Notes: a model not told the origin generated them from the sequence alone. A stretch of 38,633 nucleotides of DNA from Spirochaetota bacterium (GCA_016928865.1 JAFGJX010000017.1:1-38633), one strand, 5' to 3'; positions 25,256 to 33,700 are shown, numbered from the stretch's first letter. Program-made: numbers and translations.

Positions 25256-27262
25256 TCAAACTCGGATGGGAAGTATGACGATCGGGATGCCCCGATGGTA
25301 AAATCGCCGCTGTATGGCGAAAGCGGTGTAATTATGCAGCCAGCGGGTGAAGAAGGTGTCCTCGGGAAACACGAGCTGCCCTGCAAAGAAGATCGCGTTG
25401 GGAAAACGATCGAGTATACCGGGCGCGAGACGGACCGTTTCGTCAATGACGTCAACGGCGATTGAGGTGATGCTCTCCGCGTAATGACCGTGCGCGCGCA
25501 TGTACGCGACATACCGGCCGGATTCCTTCTGGATATAATCCTTCAGGCTTTCCAGCTCCGCAACCCCTTTGAATACGCCCGAATCGACCATCCCGATCTG
25601 CACGAACACAAAATTCCTGTACATGCCCTGAAACAACCTGATGATACTGAAGAGAGTGTGGAGGCCGGTGCCGGAAAAGCCGTTCACGAACAGCACCGCG
25701 GTTTTATCCTTCAGGTTGCAGTGTGGTACCGGCGTCCGCGCAGCCCTTCCCGGCTTGCCGTCGATGTTCTTCAACTCGCTCTCGGCCACCTCCACCAGGC
25801 CGTCCAGCCTGCCGAGAAGGCGGCGCGTCTTTCCGTAGTGACGGCGGATTATGACGGCAAGAGCCATCAGGGACCCGGTGATGAATATGGTAATCCATCC
25901 GCCCTCATTGAATTTGAGCACACTGACCGAGATAAGGATGAAGATCGTCAGCACGAGGCCGAAGCCATTGATGAAGAGCCCCTTCCCCCAGTGGGTGACC
26001 ATCTTCCGTGACTGCCACCAGTGACGGACCATGCCGAGCTGCGACAGGGAGAAGGTGATGAACACGTTAATGCTGTAGAGGATCACGAGAAATTTCACCG
26101 AACCGCCCGAGTATATCATCAGTATGATGGACCCGATCCCCATGATGAGGATGCCGTTATGGGCAACCAGCCTGTCGTTCAGGGACGCGAATCGCGTGGG
26201 GGCCCAGCGGTCAAGGGCCATATTGGAGAGGACGCCCGGGCCGCCCAGGAACCCGGTCTGCGCCGCCACGAAAAGCAGGATCGCCTCGGATATGAGGGTC
26301 ACCAGGACAAACACGGTCCCGGCCGCGCCCCATTCCACCGTCAGCGATTCGAACAGCACGGCGTTCAGCGTCTTGCCGGGAACGTGCCGCACGCCGAAGA
26401 GAAGATACGAGACCATGAGGCCGGCCACGATCAGCGATAGTGACGTGGCCATATAGTTCATGGTGCGCTTCGCGGTCTGCACCTTTGGATCGCGCAGGAT
26501 CGGCATGCCGTTTGAGACCGCTTCTATTCCGGTGAAGGTGCCGGCGCCCATGCTGTAGGCGCGCAGTATTAAGAATATCATGCCCGCGGTCCCGAGCTCA
26601 GCGCTGGTCGCACCGATCTCGGCTCCTGTCGCTTTTACCAGATCGGGGATGTCCATCGCATGGGCGCATGTGGCGTAGAATATAGCGAACGCATGGGTCG
26701 CGATGAACACGATGAATACCGGCACCAGGGGGAGCACCGACTCCTTGACTCCCCGCAGGTTAAGCACGATGAGAAGGCAGACGCCCGCGACAGCAACCGG
26801 AAGCTTGAGATGAATGAAGGATGCAGGGATAAAACTGAAGAGCGCGTCAGCGCCGCTTGCGACCGACAGGGTGATGGTAAGGAGATAGTCTATGAGAAGC
26901 GCGCACCCAGACACCATTCCGACCGCCGGGGAGATCAGCTTGCTCGCGACAAGGTATCCGCCGCCGCCCGTGGGAAAGAGCTCGACTATCTGGCGATAGC
27001 TCGCCGTGATAACGAAGATCGTTATCACCGAGCCCAGCGCGACGAAAACGCTCAGGCTCGAGTGTCTCCCGAGCGCCAGGAAGGCTTCCTCTGGCCCGTA
27101 ACAGGATGACGAGAGTCCATCCGCCCCAAGTCCCACCCATGCGAAAAAAGCGATCAGGGAAAGCTTGTGAAATATCCCCGGATCAGAGATACTCCGCGCC
27201 TTCCCGAACACAAGGTTCCTGAACCTATTGAATGCCGATATTTTTTTCTCTTCTTCAGGCAT
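25256..27262 (-). CDS. APC-superfamily permease, KimA-like
   Basis: The 668-residue protein has about 12 hydrophobic segments in its first ~470 residues, starting FHKLSLIAFFAWVGLGADGLSSSCYG and followed by FPTGGGGYLVASKL and LLIDYLLTITLSV. These are signatures of the APC branch that includes the potassium importer KimA/YdaO. A long cytoplasmic C-terminal region (from about 500) begins with TAVLFVNGFSG and has a nucleotide-binding-like alpha/beta look. Substrate could be potassium or an amino acid; the first is favoured by the GLSSSCYGPEE motif. The start is ATG 27262. It is preceded by an inverted repeat and, further upstream, by a 43-bp tandem array that may be regulatory. Confidence 0.8.
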   Translation of the reverse strand: MPEEEKKISAFNRFRNLVFGKARSISDPGIFHKLSLIAFFAWVGLGADGLSSSCYGPEEAFLALGRHSSLSVFVALGSVITIFVITASYRQIVELFPTGGGGYLVASKLISPAVGMVSGCALLIDYLLTITLSVASGADALFSFIPASFIHLKLPVAVAGVCLLIVLNLRGVKESVLPLVPVFIVFIATHAFAIFYATCAHAMDIPDLVKATGAEIGATSAELGTAGMIFLILRAYSMGAGTFTGIEAVSNGMPILRDPKVQTAKRTMNYMATSLSLIVAGLMVSYLLFGVRHVPGKTLNAVLFESLTVEWGAAGTVFVLVTLISEAILLFVAAQTGFLGGPGVLSNMALDRWAPTRFASLNDRLVAHNGILIMGIGSIILMIYSGGSVKFLVILYSINVFITFSLSQLGMVRHWWQSRKMVTHWGKGLFINGFGLVLTIFILISVSVLKFNEGGWITIFITGSLMALAVIIRRHYGKTRRLLGRLDGLVEVAESELKNIDGKPGRAARTPVPHCNLKDKTAVLFVNGFSGTGLHTLFSIIRLFQGMYRNFVFVQIGMVDSGVFKGVAELESLKDYIQKESGRYVAYMRAHGHYAESITSIAVDVIDETVRLAPGILDRFPNAIFFAGQLVFPEDTFFTRWLHNYTAFAIQRRFYHRGIPIVILPIRV

Positions 27263-27352
27263 GGAACATCTCCAGCAGAAAACCTCACAGGATCACAGGC
27301 CTCCTCTTACGGTTGCAAATCTGGATATATGCGAACACCTTTCTCATCGTTA

Positions 27353-27375
27353 GTGCAATAATAAAATTATCGCAC
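27353..27375. promoter_or_regulatory. Inverted repeat upstream of the permease gene, candidate operator
   Basis: The 10-bp arms GTGCAATAAT and ATTATCGCAC are separated by AAA; 9 of 10 positions pair. It lies about 91 bases upstream of the permease start codon, at the usual position of an operator or promoter-overlapping site. Confidence 0.4.
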
Positions 27376-27491
27376 ACTATCGAAGTAATTTTTTTTGTCA
27401 ATCATTAAGACAAACAGGAGTGTGGATCGTGATCAGCCTGGGAAATAAACACTTATATTATCGATATTTATTTAAATTATTATAATGTAGA

Positions 27492-27504
27492 GGGGTCAGA
27501 GTAA
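27492..27504 (+). repeat. Dispersed motif copy (exact)
   Basis: GGGGTCAGAGTAA, exact, located 22 bases before the tandem palindrome array and about 11 kb from the main cluster of copies. Confidence 0.8.
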
Positions 27505-27525
27505 ATGTAAATACATATGATATAT

Positions 27526-27654
27526 ACCGATAGTTATCGGTACCCCAGCGGGGTCAGAGCAACATTAAACCGATAGTTATCGGTACAAACAGGGGGCCGG
27601 AGCAACATCAAACCGATAGTTATCGGTACAAACAGGGGGTTGGAGCAGGCTTAC
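27526..27654. repeat. Three-unit 43-bp tandem array with an 18-bp palindrome in each unit
   Basis: The palindrome core ACCGATAGTTATCGGTA occurs at 27526, 27569 and 27612, exactly 43 bases apart. In its full form, TACCGATAGTTATCGGTA, it has 8-bp arms and a two-base centre. Each is followed by a progressively altered version of the dispersed motif: GGGGTCAGAGCAA, then GGGGCCGGAGCAA, then GGGGTTGGAGCAG. The array lies between the Spy-like gene and the permease gene. Confidence 0.8.
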
Positions 27655-27686
27655 AAGACACCAGCGCCGCCCCCCTGGTTTACTCC

Positions 27687-28136
27687 CTATTTCTTCCCGC
27701 ACCAGTTATGAAACTTATCCATCTTCTCAGCAACCCTGACCCGCTGTTCAGGCGTGAGGAGGGCGTGAAACTCAACTATTTTATCCACAAAAAACGGCTT
27801 CAGGGCCCTGATTTTATCCTCGCGCCCGGAAATAAACCTGTTTACCATGTTCCTGTCAAGGGCAGCCCCTGTTATAAGGGCCCTGACCTGCTGGTGTACC
27901 GATTCCCGCTCATCCCTGATAGGTTTCGTTTTCGCAAGAATTTCATCCTTGATGCGGTTCACCTTCTCTACCTGCTCCTTGGTCAGGTCAAGGTCCCTGG
28001 TCATTTTTTTAACAATCATGGCAGCGCGTTCTTCCGGTGTAGCGCAGAAAAACCGCCGGGGACCGCATCCGGCAATGAGAAGGCCAGAAATCACCAGCAG
28101 GCTTATGGCGGCAAGAGATATGGTCTTTTTTGACAT
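27687..28136 (-). CDS. Spy/CpxP-like LTxxQ lipoprotein
   Basis: The 149-residue protein starts at ATG 28136 with AAGGAG 7 bases upstream. The signal ends in LIAGC (Cys about residue 24), so it is a lipoprotein. The mature part is helical and contains two LTxxQ-type motifs, LDLTKEQVEKVNRIKDEI and ALLTPEQRVRVAEKM, the hallmark of Spy/CpxP/ZraP-like periplasmic chaperones or metal sensors. A WCGKK C-terminus and FFCATPEE near the start provide two extra Cys. It likely protects against protein unfolding or metal stress in the periplasm. It is divergent from the small lipoprotein at 28295. Confidence 0.82.
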   Translation of the reverse strand: MSKKTISLAAISLLVISGLLIAGCGPRRFFCATPEERAAMIVKKMTRDLDLTKEQVEKVNRIKDEILAKTKPIRDERESVHQQVRALITGAALDRNMVNRFISGREDKIRALKPFFVDKIVEFHALLTPEQRVRVAEKMDKFHNWCGKK

Positions 28137-28294
28137 GCTTTTTCTCCTTTATTTCTTGATATCCTGGCATAGTTCCCGGTATATTCCACCAGGAAAGGCT
28201 GCATCCGCGAGACGGAGTGCCAGTATATAGTATATACCTGATTTATTAACAATTGTTACACATTGCTTCGGATTTTATTCCGGGAGAGGAGCAT

Positions 28295-28666
28295 ATGAAG
28301 CGTTCAGCTATCGCGTTAATTTCCATAATCATCATTGCCGCGGGAGGATGTTCAAGACCTAATTATGAGCAGTCTCTCATCGGGGCATGGGCATGGACCG
28401 GTGATCATTGCGCGGAAGACGGCTCATGTAAAAAAGTGATCATAACCGACGATGACACCAGAGAGGTCTTCACCGCTGATGGCATGTATCTGTCGGAGCG
28501 CATCAGGACCGGCTATCGATTAAAAGGCCCGGCGATATATCTCGAGCCAGGAGAGAGCGGGCCTCCCATCCGACACGGTGATATCATTTCAATAAAGGAC
28601 GGCGTCATGTTGTTAAGGATGGACAATGGCATCAGGAGATATGAGATGGCCGGTGATGCAAAGTAA
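28295..28666 (+). CDS. Small hypothetical lipoprotein
   Basis: The 123-residue protein starts at ATG 28295, with GAGAGGAG just upstream; an in-frame ATG 42 bases earlier has none. The signal MKRSAIALISIIIIAAGGC has lipobox AGGC. The mature part reads like a small beta-barrel or lipocalin-like sheet: LIGAWAWTGDHC, EVFTADGMYLSE, ISIKDGVMLLRM. The phrase 'LIGAWAW' resembles the start of small lipocalin-like proteins that report a measured value. No family is recognised and no function is proposed. It is convergent with the regulator gene, 11 bases away. Confidence 0.72.
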   Translation: MKRSAIALISIIIIAAGGCSRPNYEQSLIGAWAWTGDHCAEDGSCKKVIITDDDTREVFTADGMYLSERIRTGYRLKGPAIYLEPGESGPPIRHGDIISIKDGVMLLRMDNGIRRYEMAGDAK

Positions 28667-28677
28667 CCGCGCGTGTT

Positions 28678-29958
28678 TCAGGACTGTTGGCTTCCATTAA
28701 TTTTCTTGACCAGGGTGACCTGATTGCCCTTCTCATTGTATGCCATCTCGTCAAATATCTTCTTGGCCATGATCATTCCGCGGCCATGGGGCGTGTATTC
28801 CTCGTTGATCTCCGTCATCTCCCGTTCAAAGAAATTCCGGTAATCAAAACCGGCGCCGGAATCAGTCACGACGTAACGGGCCTCATCCTGGTTGATTTCA
28901 AAATCGACTCTCACCTTTCGATCACGGTATTGCGGATTCGCCTGCCGACCGCTCATATAATCGAAATAGTTGCCCTTCTCGATCGCCCCCGACTTGTCCT
29001 CGTATGATATTTCGAGATTGCCGTGCTCGATCGCGTTGATTATAATCTCCACCAGCGCCAGCCGGATCAGCTCCACGGTATCCGGATCGAGATAGCGGAC
29101 AAGGTTCCTGGTCATCCGGTCGGTCACGTCGCCCACCAGGAAAAGCTGCGTTCCCATGGAAAAACTCTGCTTTTCCGAAATAAAAAACTTCAGGAGTTCG
29201 TCTTCCACGACGCGGAACGCGCGGCCGATAATGAGGTCGCCGCCGCTTACGTTGATATATTCAAGGCGCACATTCATATCGATCGGCTCAAAATTAAATC
29301 TCGATATAAAGGCCGTCTTGAAATTGATCGGCCGGCGGGTCTTCTGAAAATTCTCGAACTTTTCCCTGACGAATTCGATCTCCTTGAAGTTTCCGTCGGG
29401 CGATGTGAACAGCAGGTCAAAGAACGTCTTCGAGACCATCTCCTCGGGGGGCATGTTCAGGTGATTGATCACCGCCCAGTTGACGGTCTGCACGGTGCAT
29501 GTTTCGTCGAGTGTGAAGATGATATCGTTTGATCCTTCGAACAGGCTCTTGTACTTCCGCTCGCTCTCCTCGAGCTTCTTCTCATACTCAAACCGGGTAA
29601 AAGCCGTCTCAATAGCCACAAGCAGGTCCTTTTCTCGATATGGTTTTATGACAAAGCCGAAGGGAAAGGATTTCTGCACCTCGTCGATTATATTGCGGTC
29701 GGAATAGGCCGTCGTGTAGATCACCGGGACAGATATTTTCTTTCGTATCTCCTTCGACGCCTCAATGCCGTTCATCTCTCCCGGCAGCTTGACATCCATC
29801 AGTATGAGTTCCGGTTCTACAGCTTCACACATGGCGATGGCGTCTTCACCGGTGGCGGCAATTCCGGCAACAATATACCCCAGGCCCTCGAGTATATTTT
29901 TCAGATCGAGCGCGACAATCTGTGCGTCTTCTACAATGAAAATTTTCTTTTGCTTCAT
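28678..29958 (-). CDS. Response regulator with PAS domain and RsbW-like ATPase output
   Basis: The 426-residue cytoplasmic protein starts with a receiver domain (residues 1-120, phospho-acceptor Asp55 in LILMDVKLPG, conserved Lys in FVIKPY). Then come a short coiled segment (ESERKYKSLFEGSND), a PAS-like domain (about 130-260) and a C-terminal HATPase_c-type domain (about 275-420). The latter has EIIINAIEHGN (N box), DSGAGFD (G1) and HGRGMIMAKK (G2). There is no HisKA dimerisation helix or phospho-acceptor His. That makes it closer to an anti-sigma-factor kinase or RsbW/SpoIIAB-type output switched by a receiver than to a classical histidine kinase. No partner sigma factor, STAS protein or cognate kinase is in the window. 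Confidence 0.85.
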   Translation of the reverse strand: MKQKKIFIVEDAQIVALDLKNILEGLGYIVAGIAATGEDAIAMCEAVEPELILMDVKLPGEMNGIEASKEIRKKISVPVIYTTAYSDRNIIDEVQKSFPFGFVIKPYREKDLLVAIETAFTRFEYEKKLEESERKYKSLFEGSNDIIFTLDETCTVQTVNWAVINHLNMPPEEMVSKTFFDLLFTSPDGNFKEIEFVREKFENFQKTRRPINFKTAFISRFNFEPIDMNVRLEYINVSGGDLIIGRAFRVVEDELLKFFISEKQSFSMGTQLFLVGDVTDRMTRNLVRYLDPDTVELIRLALVEIIINAIEHGNLEISYEDKSGAIEKGNYFDYMSGRQANPQYRDRKVRVDFEINQDEARYVVTDSGAGFDYRNFFEREMTEINEEYTPHGRGMIMAKKIFDEMAYNEKGNQVTLVKKINGSQQS

Positions 29959-30304
29959 ATCATGCTGAAGTATGACAGCACCGTCGTCAGCGGCCGGCTA
30001 CGGGCGGGAATCGCCTGCAGCTGACGTGTATATTCCTTTTTGCATTATATAGCGTCAATTACCCCCTTGTCAATATCTTTAATTCTCATTTATACTGCCG
30101 CACGGTTTTTTCTGTAACACGGCTCATCTGCCGCGTATCTAATACCGGATACAATTCCCGGCACGGTGAAGCCGGTCGCCGGACTCGCACGGCAAAGACA
30201 GGAGCAATGCAGGATACGTCAGCGGGCCGAATAAATCTTCTCCTGCTGAAAAAACAGCTTGTGCTGCATCTGTCGTATGCTGTAGAATAAATCCGGTAAA
30301 AACG
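29959..30304. other. Divergent promoter region between regulator and NlpC/P60 gene
   Basis: A 346-bp region that contains the regulator promoter listed separately. I see nothing else that stands out; the NlpC/P60 gene has no clear ribosome binding site. Confidence 0.5.
30044..30073 (-). promoter_or_regulatory. Sigma70-type promoter for the REC-PAS-ATPase gene
   Basis: On the minus strand TTGACA (30073-30068) and TATAAT (30049-30044) are perfect and 18 bases apart, about 85 bases upstream of ATG 29958. Confidence 0.6.
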
Positions 30305-30835
30305 ATGGGGATTTCATTGAAAAAGGATAAACTGCGGAAGACTTTTCATCTGGCGGCTTTTATCGCCTTCGCGACGCTCGCGTCCCTGTGTACGGCAGGC
30401 GCGTTCGCATCCGATGCCGCCGGCCTGAGATCAAGAATCACCGACACTGCGAAAAAGCACCTCGGCGCGCGGTACAATTACGGGGGCGTGGGCCGGAGCG
30501 GATTTGACTGCTCGGGATTCGTCCAGCATGTGTTCCATGAAAACGGCATCGAGCTTCCCCGCTCGACCCCCGACCAGTTTGCGGGCGGGAAAAAAATCGA
30601 GCTGTATGACGTACAACCGGGCGACCTGGTATTTTTCAGGATCTGCGGAGGCCGGATTTCACACGTGGGGATATTTGTGGCGCAGACGACCTTCATCCAC
30701 GCCCCCTCGAGCGGTAAACGCGTCTCGTTTGCCGACATGAATCTCGAGTACTGGAAAAAAAGATTTGCCGGCGCGGTAACCTATATCGGGCAGGACCGCA
30801 ACAGAACACCGGCGGGCGCCCCCGAAAAAAAATAA
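30305..30835 (+). CDS. NlpC/P60 family peptidoglycan endopeptidase
   Basis: The 176-residue protein has an N-terminal signal peptide (residues about 11-36, cleavage near AGAFASDA). The single NlpC/P60 domain carries the catalytic Cys69 in GFDCSGFVQHVF, His120 in ISHVGIF and the third residue His132 in FIHAPSSG. Compact, Spr/MepS-like proteins of this type cut the peptide cross-links of peptidoglycan in the periplasm during growth. It has no SH3 or lipobox. The stop codon directly touches the stop of the TetR gene on the other strand. The start at 30305 lacks a good ribosome binding site. Confidence 0.88.
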   Translation: MGISLKKDKLRKTFHLAAFIAFATLASLCTAGAFASDAAGLRSRITDTAKKHLGARYNYGGVGRSGFDCSGFVQHVFHENGIELPRSTPDQFAGGKKIELYDVQPGDLVFFRICGGRISHVGIFVAQTTFIHAPSSGKRVSFADMNLEYWKKRFAGAVTYIGQDRNRTPAGAPEKK

Positions 30836-31453
30836 TCACCCCATCTTCAGCGTATTGGAAACGAGCTTGAATATCTCGTTCTGGAGTGCGTCCTGTTCCG
30901 TCTGACTCAATTTTTTTCTTTTTAATACAAAATAGTAATAGCTCAGTCGCAGAACAGCGCCGAGCACGGCATTGCAGGTAATGTCCAGGTCAAAATCCCT
31001 GGAAATATGCCCCCATCGCTGGCCAAGCTCGATGTCATTGATGATGACATTGAGCACCTTGTCTTCAAACGACCTCACTATTGTTTCAAAACTCTTATTC
31101 ACGCCAACGGCAATCCGCAATATTATGTTTGTCCGGTCCTGATTTTCCCTGAAAAAATCCGACGTTTTCTTCAGCCGGTGGCGCAGGTATTCCTGCGCGT
31201 AATAGATGCCCGGATTCTTGCCGCCATAGTCGTTCATATTCACCGCTATGGCCTTTTCCCAGTCACGGAGGTAATGCGACAGCAGTATTTTAAATATGGC
31301 TTCCTTGTTGGAAAAGTACTGATATATTGTCCCTTTAGCCACTCCAGCCATCTCCACGATATCGGACACCTGCGTTTCATAGTAGCCTTTTTTGGAAAAA
31401 GCCTTTTCCGCGCATTTGAGAAGATTTTCTTTGGTCTGGTCGCTTTTTTTCAT
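30836..31453 (-). CDS. TetR family transcriptional repressor
   Basis: The 205-residue protein starts at ATG 31453 (MKKSDQTKENLLKCAEKAFS), with GGTGAG 7 bases upstream; a start 18 bases earlier has none. The N-terminal helix-turn-helix reads SKKGYYETQVSDIVEMAGVAKGTIYQYFSNKEAIF, textbook for TetR. The C-terminal part is a ligand-binding helical domain of the AcrR/FadR type. It is divergent from the FadL-like porin gene across 670 bp that holds two palindromes. FadL-like transporters are often controlled by TetR proteins sensing acyl or hydrocarbon ligands, so regulating that gene and itself is the likely role. Confidence 0.9.
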   Translation of the reverse strand: MKKSDQTKENLLKCAEKAFSKKGYYETQVSDIVEMAGVAKGTIYQYFSNKEAIFKILLSHYLRDWEKAIAVNMNDYGGKNPGIYYAQEYLRHRLKKTSDFFRENQDRTNIILRIAVGVNKSFETIVRSFEDKVLNVIINDIELGQRWGHISRDFDLDITCNAVLGAVLRLSYYYFVLKRKKLSQTEQDALQNEIFKLVSNTLKMG

Positions 31454-31523
31454 GGCTGCACTCACCCGCATCTACATTTTTTTACCCTGCAACACACTTG
31501 TAGCACCATAACATTGAAACATG

Positions 31524-31541
31524 AAACTGATGTGTCAGTTT
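31524..31541. promoter_or_regulatory. Palindrome upstream of tetR, candidate autoregulatory operator
   Basis: AAACTGATGTGTCAGTTT has 7-bp arms around TGTG and lies 71 bases upstream of the TetR start codon. Its size and position are those of a TetR-family operator. Confidence 0.5.
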
Positions 31542-31829
31542 TATTCATTGACAAAATAATATATAGTACTAAAATGTAGTAAATATCGATAATTCTGTTT
31601 ACAGTCTTGATCATTAAGTGGTTAATTATAAACGATAATACTTATTCACTAAATTAATAATTTTCTAAACAATCTGAAGAATTTTTTTTAAATATATATT
31701 GAAAAAAAAACGTATTTACAGGTAGAATGCTATTTAATGAAAAATCTTCTTGCCAAATGTCATAAACATGCAAGAGTATTTTTTCCAAATTTCACATAAT
31801 TATTAATAATAAATTTTTCTGGAAAAAAA

Positions 31830-31877
31830 TTGACAATTCCTTAAAATAAATATTAGCATAACGACCGTCTGGACGGT
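31830..31877 (+). promoter_or_regulatory. Candidate promoter with downstream palindromic operator
   Basis: TTGACA (31830-31835) and TAGCAT (31854-31859) are 18 bases apart. The palindrome ACCGTCTGGACGGT (31864-31877, 6-bp arms) lies right at the expected start of transcription. A repressor bound there would block the promoter. It points toward the FadL-like gene 247 bases downstream. Confidence 0.4.
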
Positions 31878-32071
31878 TTAGAATAAATTTTTATATATTA
31901 TTATATGTTTTTTGTTAATTTTAAAAATTATATTTGTTTTTTTTATTTTGTACGATAATAAAACGATTTTTCATTAACAATATAGCTTAATCAATAAAGC
32001 AACCCGGGGATAGAGGCGTATTCAACTCCTCTATCCTGAACAGGTATAGCAGTACAGTGAAAGTATAATAC

Positions 32072-32099
32072 TTGACAGTTGTTAAAAAAGTAGTATACA
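32072..32099 (+). promoter_or_regulatory. Proximal sigma70-type promoter of the FadL-like gene
   Basis: TTGACA (32072-32077) and TATACA (32094-32099) are 16 bases apart, about 25 bases upstream of the start codon, with AAGGAG at 32115-32120 in between. Confidence 0.5.
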
Positions 32100-32123
32100 C
32101 TCACTCAATTTTACAAGGAGATA

Positions 32124-33668
32124 ATGGGTGCGGCAATGAAATTAAAAAAACTATCAATTCTCGTTTCGCTTTTCTTTTTCATTGGAGTTTCATCGAACGT
32201 GTTCGCAAACCACTTTGGTGAAACCTTCGGGTTCTCCGCCGAAGGGATAGCGCGCGGCAACGCAATGACCGCGAGTGTGAATGACTGGTCTTCTGTCTTT
32301 TATAACGTGGGGGGTCTGGGAAAATCTGTTAACATCAAGGGCGCGTCTTCCGGTGGAACAGGCGGCGAAATGACCCTGAAACTCAGAAAAACAGAGGGCG
32401 AAGGATATTCTGGGGAGAAGGAATTCTACCCGAATCAATTCGCCATCGGTGTATTATATGTCTTCCCGCAAATGAATCTGAACATAAACCGTTTCGGCAC
32501 AACGAGTACCGGATCTTACATCCCCGTAACCACCAATGCCAAGGAAGAGAAGGACCCGTACGGTTTTATCACTATTGGCGGCGTCCTCGACCTGAACACG
32601 GTGGTAAAACTGCCGGACCTCATCTCAACTGCTCGCCTGGGAGTTGGCCTGGGCCTTAACTCGGACTTAACCGTTGCAAAGGTCAATGACATCGACCCGC
32701 GGACCCATAATTTCATCCGCTACGGAAAGGAGATCCAGCGCCTGGCGCTCCTCGTCGGTGCAGGTATGGGTTTTCTGAATGATGCATTCGGCGGCGGCAT
32801 CGGGTTTCACGGGAACTTCAACGGCAAGGGCAAGATGCTCATGGAAGCCCAGCTTACCGCGAACCCGCAGGTACCCCTGGGTCAGACAAACATGGACCTC
32901 GGACTCGCCCCCGGCGCCATCGCCGGCGTATACATCAGCCCGGGCCAGATATTCAGCATCATCGAGGGCCTTGAGCTCGGGGCATCATACCGGATGGAAA
33001 ACAAGATGAAAGTCGAGCCTTTTGACGCGGCCGCGTCGATCCTTGGCGGCGTTATCAACATGAACCTGATGCTCGAAATCTTCGACTACTATACGCCTCA
33101 TGTCATTACCGGCGGCGTCGCCTTCACCCGCTGGGGCCTCACCATATCGGCGGACGTCAACTATGAGATGTGGTCACGGATGATGGTGGGCAAGTCAACA
33201 GAAACCCATTACTACGCTCTGCCCAAGTTTGTTGACACGCTGTCGTACAAAGTCGGCATCAAGTATGTGACGCCGCTCCACTGGCTGGGCATCATGGCCG
33301 GCTATTCATACGTGCCCAGCATACTGGACAAGAGCACCGGAACCATGTACGCCTTCCGCTTCGGCACGGTGCAAAACCTGCTGCAGACCGGCATGTACAA
33401 CATCATGGACAACAACAAGCACCTGGCATCGCTGGGATTTCAATTCACCGTCCCGAAAATGTGGCGCCTCGGCGGCATGACGGTAATCACGCTGTCATAC
33501 CAGTTCCAGTACCTGGAGCAGGTGAGCGTGTCCAAAAACGGCCTGAGCATCGATCTTGCCACCATGGGCCAGGACCCGTCGCTCGTAAGCGCGTATCTGC
33601 TGAACCCCAGCTACTCCTACGGCGGCATGAATCACAGCATATTTGTCGAAGTGGGCATGAAGCTGTAA
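32124..33668 (+). CDS. FadL/OMPP1-like outer-membrane transport protein
   Basis: The 514-residue protein starts at ATG 32124 with AAGGAG three bases upstream (ATG 32136 is an alternative). A signal peptide ends near SSNVFANHF. The mature start, ETFGFSAEGIARGNAMTASVNDWSSVFYNVGGLG, is the FadL/OMPP1/TodX signature: the plug region beginning the hydrophobic-substrate channel. Alternating aromatic-rich beta strands follow to the end (typical GIKYVTPLHWLGIMAGYSYVPS and ITLSYQFQYLEQ), closing with FVEVGMKL. It would admit long-chain fatty acids or other hydrophobic compounds through the outer membrane. The TetR gene upstream and palindromes between them suggest ligand-controlled expression. A strong terminator follows. 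Confidence 0.85.
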   Translation: MGAAMKLKKLSILVSLFFFIGVSSNVFANHFGETFGFSAEGIARGNAMTASVNDWSSVFYNVGGLGKSVNIKGASSGGTGGEMTLKLRKTEGEGYSGEKEFYPNQFAIGVLYVFPQMNLNINRFGTTSTGSYIPVTTNAKEEKDPYGFITIGGVLDLNTVVKLPDLISTARLGVGLGLNSDLTVAKVNDIDPRTHNFIRYGKEIQRLALLVGAGMGFLNDAFGGGIGFHGNFNGKGKMLMEAQLTANPQVPLGQTNMDLGLAPGAIAGVYISPGQIFSIIEGLELGASYRMENKMKVEPFDAAASILGGVINMNLMLEIFDYYTPHVITGGVAFTRWGLTISADVNYEMWSRMMVGKSTETHYYALPKFVDTLSYKVGIKYVTPLHWLGIMAGYSYVPSILDKSTGTMYAFRFGTVQNLLQTGMYNIMDNNKHLASLGFQFTVPKMWRLGGMTVITLSYQFQYLEQVSVSKNGLSIDLATMGQDPSLVSAYLLNPSYSYGGMNHSIFVEVGMKL

Positions 33669-33700
33669 AACATCTCACAGGATTCGGATTCGGAATAGAA

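Larger units (their letters stand above)
27263..27686. other. Intergenic region with inverted repeat, motif and tandem array
   Basis: This 424-bp region carries an imperfect 10-bp-arm inverted repeat (27353-27375), a dispersed motif (27492-27504) and a three-unit tandem array (27526-27654). No gene is apparent. A minus-strand TTGACA lies near 27400, but the spacing to a -10 box is poor. Confidence 0.55.
31454..32123. other. Long AT-rich regulatory region between tetR and the FadL-like gene
   Basis: The region is very AT-rich and contains no gene. It holds two palindromes and candidate promoters (listed), plus a hairpin with 9-bp arms, GGATAGAGG (32008-32016) and CCTCTATCC (32028-32036), which lacks a T-tract and lies about 90 bases before the porin start. 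Its length for a single gene pair is unusual. Confidence 0.6.

Noticed and set aside
24072..25259. 395-codon minus-strand frame
   Set aside because: It is an antisense shadow of mtaB, a GC-rich gene with complete cluster cysteines.
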